This document shows positions 14,670-24,800 of a stretch of 31,924 nt of DNA, one piece after another. Position 1 is the stretch's first letter, and the number at the start of each line of letters is the position of its first letter. Source of the stretch: JAHBNG01 sp039028975. GTDB taxonomy: Bacteria > Chloroflexota > Anaerolineae > Caldilineales > Caldilineaceae. Below the pieces are notes generated by a model that searched no databases, had not been told where the DNA came from, and worked only from the letters and a program-made list of their open reading frames with translations. Made by a program: the position numbers and the translations under genes. Location: NCBI GenBank assembly GCA_039028975.1, contig JBCCHB010000180.1, positions 1 to 31,924 of the forward strand, given 5' to 3'.

Positions 14670-15413
14670 ATGCCACCTCAACGAGCGCAAACAAACTTCA
14701 ATGAATCAGAGTGGGCCGATCCAGAACGAGCGGGCTATTACCGGGATACAGCAGATCACTACATTGTAGACCGGCAGATGCACCTCTTTATCCTCCAATC
14801 GTTCTACCGATTTTACCTGGCAGGGAGAGAGCAAGTCCACCTCCTCGATCTGGGCTGTGGGGATGGTGTGCTAACGCAAGCTCTATTAGCAGTCGATCCA
14901 ACAATCCAGGCAACTCTGCTGGACGGGGCCAAGGATATGATCAAGGCCGCTCAAGTGCGTCTCGAAGATCATCCTGGCATGACGTTCATCCATCAGCAAT
15001 TCGATGAATTTACGGCCGAGCGGTCGACTCAAGAACGATACGATTTAGTCGTCTCTAGCTTTGCCATTCACCATCTTTATCTGGATGAAAAGGTTGCCCT
15101 CTTTCGGGCAATTCTGCGCCAGCTCAAACCAGGTGGTGCTTTTCTAAATATCGACACGGTTCTCTCCGATTCTCCAATCTTTGAAACTTGGTATCGAGAG
15201 TTATGGCAGGAGTGGATTAGTCAGCGGCAAGAGCGTCTTCAATTGGATGAGGACTATACGGGTATCCCTGAAGAAGCCAGAATGAATCCAGACAACAAAC
15301 TCAGTACTCTCTCATCTCAGTTGGAAGCTTTGAAGTCGGTAGGGTTTGTGGATGTGGGGAGGCACTATCAGAACGGGGTATTTGCAATTTTTGGCGGCAG
15401 GAAATCAACATAA
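14670..15413 (+). CDS. Class I SAM-dependent methyltransferase
   Basis: The 247-residue protein has motif I HLLDLGCGDGVLTQ (57-70), an acidic residue at the end of beta2 in ATLLDGAKDMIKAA (81-94), YDLVVSSFAIHHL (124-136) and LKPGGAFLNIDTV (152-164), all standard for Rossmann-fold methyltransferases. The order resembles small-molecule O/C/N-methyltransferases of the UbiE-like type; the substrate is unknown. AGGAT lies about 10 nt before the ATG. It is 40 bp after the RAYT-like gene and 79 bp before ileS, all on the same strand, so it probably belongs to the same transcript. Confidence 0.85.
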   Translation: MPPQRAQTNFNESEWADPERAGYYRDTADHYIVDRQMHLFILQSFYRFYLAGREQVHLLDLGCGDGVLTQALLAVDPTIQATLLDGAKDMIKAAQVRLEDHPGMTFIHQQFDEFTAERSTQERYDLVVSSFAIHHLYLDEKVALFRAILRQLKPGGAFLNIDTVLSDSPIFETWYRELWQEWISQRQERLQLDEDYTGIPEEARMNPDNKLSTLSSQLEALKSVGFVDVGRHYQNGVFAIFGGRKST

Positions 15414-15419
15414 ATTTAT

Positions 15420-15456
15420 CTATACTGCGGCCATTTTGAAACGGAGCTGAGTACAA
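15420..15456. repeat. 37-bp palindromic repeat, copy 1 (before ileS)
   Basis: The sequence begins CTATACTGCGG and has the half GAAACGGAGCTGAGTACAA; the ends are inverted with respect to each other (CTATACT against AGTACAA, imperfect). It matches the copy at 31111-31147 at 32 of 37 positions. It lies 3 bp after the methyltransferase stop and 36 bp before ileS. In RNA it would form an imperfect hairpin with the TTTT-AAA centre. Confidence 0.8.
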
Positions 15457-15492
15457 AGTCAATTTTATCGCTTTTTAGAGGCAAAATTAATT

Positions 15493-18400
15493 ATGACCAC
15501 CAAACTACAATTTAACGATGTTTCTTCTTCCGTCTCTTACCCAAAGATGGAAGAAGAGATCTTAGGATTATGGCGAGAGAAGGATGTTCTCCGCCGCACA
15601 GTAGAGGAACGTAAAGGAGGACCTAAGTATGTTTTCTTCGAAGGCCCCCCAACAGCCAATGGGCGCCCTGGCATCCACCATGTATTGGCACGGGCGTTCA
15701 AAGATATCTTTCCACGCTACAAGATCATGCAGGGCCACTACTGTGTACGCAAGGGCGGTTGGGATACCCACGGCCTGCCTGTAGAGATCGAGGTAGAGAA
15801 GCAGTTGGGCATCTCTGGCAAAGAGCAGATAGAAAAGGTAGGGCTGGAGAAGTTTAATCAGCTCTGTAAAGAATCAGTCTTTACCTACGTGGACGAGTGG
15901 GAGAAGATGACCGAGCGAATGGCCTTTTGGGTGGATCTGGATGATGCCTATGTGACCATGAAGAGTGATTACATCGAATCGGGTTGGTGGATCCTCAAGC
16001 AGTTTTGGGAGAAGGATCTGCTCTATCAAGGGTACAAGGTTGTACCCTATTGCCCTAGCTGTGGCACACCGTTGAGCAGTCATGAGCTTTCACTCGGGTA
16101 TAAAGAGGGAACCAAAGATCCTAGTGTTTTTGTCAAGTTTAAAGTGAAAGATGCCGCAAACGAATATCTTCTTGCTTGGACCACTACACCATGGACCTTA
16201 CCTGGTAACGTCGCGTTGGCGGTGGGCAAAGAGATCGATTACGTTAGGGTGAAAGACGTCAGCGGCGACGTGATCATCATGGCTGAGGCCCTGGCCGAAA
16301 AGGTACTAACGCCAGGATTCGAGGTGCTAGACAAGATGAAGGGCCACGATCTGCTAGGTACTCGCTACGAGCCGCTCTATACCTTCCTGCCTGTCGACAA
16401 GGAGTATTGCTACGTGGTTTCTGCCGATTATGTCAGCACATCTGACGGAACGGGCATCGTTCATACTGCACCAGCCTTTGGTGCCGACGATATGGATACA
16501 GGGCGCAAGCATGATCTGCCGGTCATCATGACCATCAACCCGAATGGCACCTTCAAAGACGAGGTGACCTGGGCTGGTGTCTTCGTCAAAGATGCCGATC
16601 CGCAGATTGAGGAAGAGCTAGCCAGCCGTGGCTTACTCTACAAGAGCGATGTCTATGAGCATACCTATCCCTTCTGCTGGCGTTGCGATACACCGCTACT
16701 CTATTATGCTACAGAGACTTGGTACATCCGGACCAGCAAGCACACGGATCGGTTGGTGGCCAACAACCAGAAGATCAATTGGGTGCCAGATAACGTGAAA
16801 AATGGGCGCTTTGGCAAATGGCTAGAAGGCAATATCGACTGGGCACTGGGTCGGGAGCGCTTTTGGGGAACGCCTCTGCCTGTCTGGAAGAGCGACACAC
16901 CAGGGAGCACCTATATGGAATGCATCGGTTCCCGAGAAGAACTGGCTGACCGTATGGGCAAAGATGTCAGTGAAGTAGATCTCCACCGCCCCTTCGTCGA
17001 CGATCTGACGTGGGATGCGCCCGATGGTGGTGTCATGAGACGGGTGCCAGAGGTGATCGATGTCTGGTTCGATTCTGGGGCCATGCCCGTTGCCCAATAT
17101 CACTATCCTTTTGAGAATCAGGAAGTGTGGGAAGAGCAGCAGCAGGCCGACTACATCTGCGAGGCAGTGGATCAGACCCGCGGCTGGTTCTACTCACTCC
17201 ACGCCATCAGTACCCTGCTCTATGATCGACCGGCCTACAAGAATGTGATCTGTCTAGGACACATCTTGGCTGAGGATGGTAGCAAGATGAGTAAATCTAA
17301 AGGCAATGTGGTCAGTCCGTGGGAGGTCTTTGACGAGTACGGTGCTGATGCCGCCCGCTGGAACATGTACACAGCTAGTCCTCCGGGAAACTCTCGGCGC
17401 TTTAGCATGAACTTGGTGGGCGAGACGGTACGCAAGTTTATGAATACGCTCTGGAATACGTACAGCTTCTATGTGACGTATGCAAATTTGGCCGAAGAGT
17501 TGCAGGTTGTTGGGGATAAGGTCACCAGTGATAATTTGCTAGATAAATGGGTCTTGTCAGAGCTGAATCGGCTGCTGCGGGACGTGACTGAGGCCTATGA
17601 GACCTACGATGTGCTGGGGGCGACGCGTCCGGTGGCCCAGTTTGTGGATGACCTGAGCAACTGGTATGTACGCTTGAGTCGTCGCCGCTTCTGGGAGGGG
17701 GATGTGGAGGCACTTTCGACGCTCCATCACGTGCTGGTAACTGTTGCCAAGATGTTGGCTCCTGCTACGCCTTTCATCTCTGAGGCCATCTATCAGAATT
17801 TGGTTGCTCATGTAGATAGCACACAACCCGACTCGGTCCATTTATGCATGTGGCCAGTAGTCGATGAGGCCAGCATCAACGAAGAGCTGAGCGCAGATAT
17901 GGCTGCAGTCCAAAAGGTTACAAGTCTGGGGCACGCAGCTCGCCAATCCGCGAATCTAAAAGTCCGCCAACCGTTGGCACAAGTTGTGGCTCAAACTCGG
18001 GAATCGGATGAGAAAGAGGGCCTAGGGAGACTGAAAGATCTGGTGTTGGATGAGCTAAATGTCAAGGATCTGGCCTTTGCCGATGCGGCTGGTGATCTGG
18101 TGGATGTGGAAGTCTTTCCCCTGCCCAAGCAGCTTGGCCAGAAGTTTGGCAAAGGCTACCCAGTCATCCGCAAGCTCGTAAGTAGCATGGACCAGAGCGA
18201 GTTGGCCGGTCGCTTCCAGGCTGGTGAGACGGTTGAGTTAACGGGTCAGGATCAAAGTGGAGATGACCAGACCTTCGCCATCGAACCTGATGATGTGGAA
18301 GTGCGCTCAACGCCGCGAGAGGGTTTTGCCGTGGCTCAGGATGGCGGCTATCTCGTGGCTGTGACCACCGAACTAACGCCCGAATTAGCCAATGAGGGTC

Positions 18401-18645
18401 ACGCTCGAGAACTTGTGCGTCACATCCAGCAGTTGCGTAAAGATGCAGGGCTGGAGATTGCAGACCGTATCGTGCTGACCATCTCTGAATCGCCACTCGT
18501 CAACGAAGTGCTCTCTGGCTTTAGTGAGTACGTGAAGGAAGAGACGCTGGCTACATCGTTGGACATGAATGGTGAAGTTCAAGGCCAGGCCACTGCAACC
18601 ATACGGTTAGACGGAACAGAAGTCATGGTTGGGCTTTCAAGGTAA
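15493..18645 (+). CDS. ileS: Isoleucyl-tRNA synthetase, type 2 (eukaryote-like)
   Basis: Class I synthetase charging tRNA-Ile. The 1050 residues carry the HIGH-equivalent GIHH in PPTANGRPGIHHVLARAF (GIHH at about 60-63), GWDTHGLPVEIEVEKQLGI and the editing domain with TTTPWTLPGNVALAV and HTAPAFGADDM. It also has DVWFDSGAMPVAQYHYP, the KMSKS loop SKMSKSKGN (KMSKS from residue 598), and the anticodon-binding region with LGHAARQSANLKVRQPLA. Two CxxC pairs (CPSCG, CWRCD) may bind zinc. Length and motifs match the type 2 group that includes eukaryotic enzymes and mupirocin-resistant bacterial ones. AGAGG lies 11 nt before the ATG. It is the last gene of the T-box operon and the likely reason for an isoleucine-sensing leader. 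Confidence 0.97.
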   Translation: MTTKLQFNDVSSSVSYPKMEEEILGLWREKDVLRRTVEERKGGPKYVFFEGPPTANGRPGIHHVLARAFKDIFPRYKIMQGHYCVRKGGWDTHGLPVEIEVEKQLGISGKEQIEKVGLEKFNQLCKESVFTYVDEWEKMTERMAFWVDLDDAYVTMKSDYIESGWWILKQFWEKDLLYQGYKVVPYCPSCGTPLSSHELSLGYKEGTKDPSVFVKFKVKDAANEYLLAWTTTPWTLPGNVALAVGKEIDYVRVKDVSGDVIIMAEALAEKVLTPGFEVLDKMKGHDLLGTRYEPLYTFLPVDKEYCYVVSADYVSTSDGTGIVHTAPAFGADDMDTGRKHDLPVIMTINPNGTFKDEVTWAGVFVKDADPQIEEELASRGLLYKSDVYEHTYPFCWRCDTPLLYYATETWYIRTSKHTDRLVANNQKINWVPDNVKNGRFGKWLEGNIDWALGRERFWGTPLPVWKSDTPGSTYMECIGSREELADRMGKDVSEVDLHRPFVDDLTWDAPDGGVMRRVPEVIDVWFDSGAMPVAQYHYPFENQEVWEEQQQADYICEAVDQTRGWFYSLHAISTLLYDRPAYKNVICLGHILAEDGSKMSKSKGNVVSPWEVFDEYGADAARWNMYTASPPGNSRRFSMNLVGETVRKFMNTLWNTYSFYVTYANLAEELQVVGDKVTSDNLLDKWVLSELNRLLRDVTEAYETYDVLGATRPVAQFVDDLSNWYVRLSRRRFWEGDVEALSTLHHVLVTVAKMLAPATPFISEAIYQNLVAHVDSTQPDSVHLCMWPVVDEASINEELSADMAAVQKVTSLGHAARQSANLKVRQPLAQVVAQTRESDEKEGLGRLKDLVLDELNVKDLAFADAAGDLVDVEVFPLPKQLGQKFGKGYPVIRKLVSSMDQSELAGRFQAGETVELTGQDQSGDDQTFAIEPDDVEVRSTPREGFAVAQDGGYLVAVTTELTPELANEGHARELVRHIQQLRKDAGLEIADRIVLTISESPLVNEVLSGFSEYVKEETLATSLDMNGEVQGQATATIRLDGTEVMVGLSR

Positions 18646-18683
18646 TCCTGTGGCTGGCGGTGCCATCCCAGATTTGAGGACAA

Positions 18684-18747
18684 GGTGCGTCGCACTGTTC
18701 AGGGCCAGTTGCAAGAGCGAATCTATCATTGAACAGTGCGACGTACC
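18684..18747. terminator. Long inverted repeat between convergent genes
   Basis: GGTGCGTCGCACTGTTCA (18684-18701) and TGAACAGTGCGACGTACC (18730-18747) are complementary over 18 bp with a single G-U type mismatch and a 28-nt spacer. It lies 38 bp after ileS and 121 bp beyond the NRPS stop, so it can act as a bidirectional stop for converging transcripts. T-tracts are absent; it may instead be a palindromic mobile repeat. Confidence 0.55.
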
Positions 18748-18868
18748 TAGCTGGACCAGCATCTACCTCGCAGTACATCCATTAGTGTGGCTACGGCAGC
18801 CTGCTGGGCCTTTCATATTCTGGCCATCGGAAATTCGAATATGGTCACCATAATCTTTACCAAAGGTT

Positions 18869-21800
18869 TCACCTGGCACCATTGCAACTAACCGATTGCT
18901 GGCTTACCCCTTCCAGCCGAGCCGCCAAAGCCTGCCCCAACCGTTCCACGTGCTCCGCATTCAGCATGGTAGTATGCTCACCACTCGCCCAAATCGTCTC
19001 CACGAACTGTGGCGTCAAGGCTTGCCAGCGTTGTGGACCATCCTCTGGTGCAGATTCTTCCGCGCAGAAGAGTATGATGGTGCCATCATACGGTTGTGGC
19101 TGATAGCTTTGCATCAGTTGGCTGTTGTGCTTCGTCGTTGTCCATATGCGTTTGACAATGGTGGGATCCATCGCTGGTGAAATGCCCTGTTCGCTCATTT
19201 GCTCCAGTAGCCAGTCAACCGGAGCATTCTGTCTGGCTGCCCGATCAAAGAGGTCGTTGTCAAGGCAATGGTAGTCCACACTCAGGATGTCACCGAGCAA
19301 GTAGCAAAAGGCTTGCAGTTCTTCGGGAGTTGTCGGCCCCTCTAGAACGCTTGCTTGATTATCCGTTCGCGGATAGGCGTCGATGACACCCAAGAAGGAA
19401 ACTGCCTCTCCTTGTTGTGTGAGTTGACAAGCCATCTCAAAGGCGACCATGCCCCCAAAGGACCATCCCGCAATGGCGTAGGGTCCATCGGGCTGGGTAC
19501 TCTTCATCTCTTGAATGGCAGCAGTGGCTAGGGCTTCCAGGCTATCGAAGGGCGGCAGGTCGTCATAGATACCTCGCGCTTGAAGTGCGTAAACAGCCTG
19601 ATCGGACGCAAGGTACGGCAATAGAGTTAAAAAGGGGAAGGCGACGCCGCTGACGGCATGTATCAAGAATAAGGGATTAGAAGCGTCTGGGTTCCTATTT
19701 GTTCGTAGTGGGATAAACGAGTTTGTAGTCGTCTGTGGCCTGTTCAGCCCCTGCAGCAGACTGCGAATTGTCGGTGATTTGAACACCTGCTGTAGTGATA
19801 TATCTCGTTGCAAGGTTTGGCCCATTCGCTGAACAAGTCTAGTTGCCAGCAAGGAATGTCCTCCCAACTCAAAAAAGTTATCTTCCACACCGATAGGGCG
19901 AACATCTAACACCTCTTGCCAGACTAAGACCAAGCGTGTCTCATCCAAGGTTTCTGGTGGCACATGTTTGGTTAGCTGTTCTGTATATGTTGGCTCTGGA
20001 AGGGCGTTCTGATTAAGTTTACCACTAGGCGCGAGAGGCATCTTGTCTAACATGACAAATGATGAAGGGATCATGTAGTTGGGCACGTGTTTTGCCAGAT
20101 ATTGACGAAGCGACTCGGCATCGCAAGGGGTATGGCTGACGATGTAAGCAATGAGCCTCTTGTCTCCAGAACTGTCCTCACGAACGATAACGGCCACCTC
20201 ATGAACATCATTTCGAGTACGCAACATGCTCTCGATCTCGCCTAGTTCAATGCGAAAGCCACGTATCTTGACTTGGCGGTCGGTACGTCCTAGAAATTCG
20301 ATGTTACCGTCCGATAAATATGTGGCGAGATCGCCCGTTTTATAAAGTTTATGAGAGGGAATTTCAGGAAATGGATTATCGACAAAAACAGCTTGTGTTT
20401 GCTGTTCATCATGAATATACCCTAACCCCAGACAGATGCCGCCCAAATAGAGCTCGCCCGGAACCCCAATCGGAACAGGGTTCATTTGCGAGTCTAATAT
20501 CAAAGCGTTGACATTGGCGATAGGTTTGCCAATCGGAATTTTTCGTTCATCAAGTGTCTTAATTTCATAGGCAATACAACCAATCGAAGCTTCTGTTGGG
20601 CCATATAAATTGAAGAGCCGCACTGATGGGAAATGATGACGAAAGATATGCACTGGTCCAGCCTTAATCTCTTCAGCACCGACAATCAGTGTGCGCAACG
20701 ACTGCCATTGTTCTCTTGCAGAGCTATCCTTCTCCAATTGAGAGACTATGATATTGAAGACCGATGGCACGAAGTCGGTCAATGTCACTTGATGCTGACC
20801 GATCAAATTACTCAACCTGTTGGCATCCAGGATGCTCTCTTTGGATGGCAGGATCGATTTACCCCCTTGCGTGAGAGGCCAAAAAAACTGCCAAACTGCA
20901 CTGTCGTAGATATGTGAGGTTGTCTGTAAGACGGACGCGGCTGATTCCCGCCCAAATGTTTCAGTCATCCAAAGAAATCGATTGCTGATACCTTTGTGAA
21001 GATTGATAGCACCTTTAGGGACACCCGTAGAGCCAGAGGTGTAGATAACATAAATTGGCATACCCAGATCAACTTCTTGGTTAGGATTGAGTGCTGGTTT
21101 TGACAGATCTCTTGGCTCGTCGACAAGTATAAAAGTGATATCTAAGCCTGCCAAACGATGAGCATCTATTGTCGTTGTTAGCACAAATTGACTTTGAAGT
21201 TTGGTCAAAATATGTTGTAACCTATCTGTGGGCCACTCAATTGACAGCGGGACAAATGCAGCACCGCTTTTCATAACCGCGAGCATGGCAATGACTACCT
21301 CAAAACACCGATCCATGATCAAGGGAACAGTCGAGCCATTCCCCGTATCTTGATCAAGCAGATACATCGCAAGAGTGTTTGCTTTATCATTCAATTCTCG
21401 ATAGGTCATTCGCTGATTTTCAAATATGAGTGCCACTGCATCTGGCGTATGTGCTACCTGCTGCTCAACAAGCGTATGGATAGGCAGGGATTTACCTATG
21501 TCAGCTTCTGTGTTGTTCCACTCATGGACGACTTGATGGTATTCAGCGCTGGTAAGCATCGGTAGCTGATACACATACTGTTCCGCGCCCAGAGGGCTCC
21601 CGTCAACAATACCTTCCAAAAGCACAGTAAAATGGTTTGCCATGCGGATAATCGTATTTTGGTCAAAGAGGTCGGTTGCATAGGTAAAGACACCTGATAA
21701 GCCTGCACCATCTTCATTACCCCTTTCCATCAAATTGAGCGTGAGATCAAACTTAGTAAACGGGAAATCAGCAGACTGTATGGTGGCTGTCAAGCCAGGT

Positions 21801-24800
21801 AGCTCAAATTTACCCCTCTCAGCATTTTGCAAGACCAGCATGACTTGAAAAAGTGGACTATAACTGAGCGTTCGTTCTAGGTTCAATGCATCGACCAACT
21901 GTTCAAAGGGCAAGTCTTGGTGTTCGTAGGCATTTAGAGTAGTTTGGCGGACCTGTGCCAATAGCTCGGTGAAGGAAAGGTTGTCTTCTAAGCGGGTACG
22001 CAACACCAGCGTGTTGACAAAGAAACCAATCAGGCTTTCAATCTCTGCGTGGTTGCGATTGGCGATTGGCGAGCCAACCACGATGTCCTCTTCGCGAGTG
22101 TAGCGAGCCAGCAGTACATTAAACGCCGCCATCAACACCATAAAGAGTGTTGCCTCATGGCTCTGTGCCAGTTGATTGAGTTTGGTAGTGAGATCAGCGT
22201 CTAGTTCGAAGGTATGGTGCGCTCCCCGATAACTCATGATAGGAGGTCTGGAAGGGTGCCCGCCGGGTGTGGTGGGGAGTTCAAGCAGGGCTGGTGTGCC
22301 TGTCAGTTGTGTCCGCCAATAGTCGAGTTGTGCTTCTAGCCTTTCACCACTGAGATGGTCCCGCTGCCAGAGCGCAAAGTCCGCATATTGAATGGGCAGG
22401 TCGGGCAGGGTTGGTTGATGGCCCGTTGTGTAGGCACGATAGGCATGGGTCAGCTCGCGCACCAGTACGCCTATGGACCAGCCATCGCTGATGATGTGGT
22501 GCATATTGAGAACCAACAGATAGTGCTGCTCTGGGCCTGCGACGTCCTGAGCGGGTGCCCACTGGGCGCGAAGGAACGACGCGTCGCCACCCATAATCTG
22601 AAGGAGCTGTACCCGCAGTAGCGGTCCTTCGCTGAGGGTAAAGGGCGTGGTTGCCTCCAGCTGTGCCAAGCGTTGTGCTTCTTGGTTATCCGTAACAGGT
22701 CTGACCGTCAGTGCAAATTTTGCTGCCCATGCTGGAGGGCGAATGATTTGTATCGCTTCACCATCATTCTCCGCTGTCCTAAAAACCGTGCGCAGACTCT
22801 CATGCCGTTCAATCAGGTAGCGAAAACTCGCTTCCAGTGCAGCCACATTCAATTGACCTGTCAGCCGCAACACTATGGGGATGTTGTAGAAGGCGTTATC
22901 TGGTTCTAGTTGGTCCAGGAACCAAAGCCGCTGTTGTGCAAAGGAGAGAGGCAATGGCTGGTCACGGCGCACCCAGGGGGAGGCCGCCTCTAAGCGCGGT
23001 ATAATGCGTTGTTCCGTACGCTCTTGGGCTTGACTGAGTATTTGGGCAAAGTCCTCTAACCCTGGGGCTTCGAAGAGTGACTTGAGTGGGATCTCAAGAT
23101 TAAGTTGACCACGCACCCGTGAGATGACCTGCGTTGCCAAGAGTGAGTGACCACCAAGGGTAAAGAAGTTATCATAGATCCCAATCCTTCGCGCCGTGCT
23201 GCTGGGAACCCTTAGGGTAGGCACCGGCTCAGGACTAGCTTGGTCGAAGCCTAATACCTCCTGCCAGATAGCCGCTACTGCTCTTTCCACCTCATTACGC
23301 GGTGCGACAAACTCACTCTGTGCGTCCATACACTCGCGCCCAGAGGGCACCTGAGGCAAGGCCCGACGGTCCAACTTGCCATTGGGTGTCAACGGAATAG
23401 CTTCCATGAAGACAAAGGCAGAGGGGAGCATGTAGTCCGGAAGTTGTTGGGCGAGGGCTTGGCGCAACTGTGAGGGGTCAATGAGGTGACGGGGTGCAGA
23501 GATGGTAGAGTGTTGCTTCCCATTCGCCTCGTCGCCTTGCACAATATAGGCAACCAGTCGCTTGTCGTCCTCACCGTTCCTGTGTACAACCACAACAACC
23601 TCGTTTACTTGCCCAAGTTCCAACAAAGCGCTTTCGATTTCGCTTAGCTCAATACGTACCCCTCGAATCTTGACTTGTCTATCCAACCGCCCCAAGATAT
23701 CAATAAGACCGTCTGGACGGATACGTCCGCTGTCCCCAGTGTAATATACGAGGTCATCTGGTATGTCTGTAAATGGATTTGGCGAAAATGTATGCTCTCC
23801 ATTGATATAACCTTGGGTACGGAACGGGGTTCTAATCACAATCTCGCCGACCTCACCAACACCACATATGCGTCCTTGATTCATAACGACAACATGTGTT
23901 TCTGGCTGAGGACGTCCAATGGACTGGATGCCTGGTGACATATCTTGTGGCACCTGATAGAAGCATTTGGCAAGGGTTGTTTCAGTGGGTCCATATAGAT
24001 TCACAATCTCACTGTTGCTTGGAAATGTTTCTCGCCACTGTTTCACCAATTGGCGGGTGAGTGGTTCGCCAGCAAAGAAGAGCCACTTTAATGTTTTTAA
24101 TGTTGCACGTTGATTGTGATTTGCCAACCAAGCCTTTGCTAGAGAAGGAACTGTATGTATGATGGTTATTTTCTTGGCATCCAACCAGGAGGGAACTTCA
24201 TCTGCTGATAAGATGAGATCGGATGTTTCAGGAAGAACCAATGTTGCACCACTAACTAGAGGTAGGAAAATGGTTCTGAGGACAACGTCAAAAGACAGGG
24301 ACGTGAGTTGCGCAACGCGGTCGGATGGTTGAACAGCAAATGTCTTGCGTTGCCAGTGGAGAAAATGGGCCAGAGCTTTGTGTGTCCCCCGAATCCCTTT
24401 GGGAGTCCCAGTCGTCCCTGATGTAAAAAAGATATAAGCAGAATCATCTGGCCGAAGTGAGGTACTTGCATAGATATGCTCAGATTCATGCCCTACGATA
24501 GGAGGTGTTTTTGTTGATGTTTCGACACGCAATACAGTGTGGCACTGTTCGTGAAGCCACACGAGTGTATCCTCATCGGTATTCTTGCCGATAAATATAC
24601 ACGTGTTGGCTTGACTTGCCTCCAGCATAGTCTGCCACCGTTGGCGCGGTAACTTGGGATCTAAAAGAAGAAATACGTTGCCATTGAGTAGGACACCCAG
24701 AATACTGGGGATTAATTGGGGACGATTCTCAGACCAAATTGCCACAACCTCGCCTTTGCATAGCGATTGTTCGTGCAACATCTGTGCAGCCCACTGTGCA

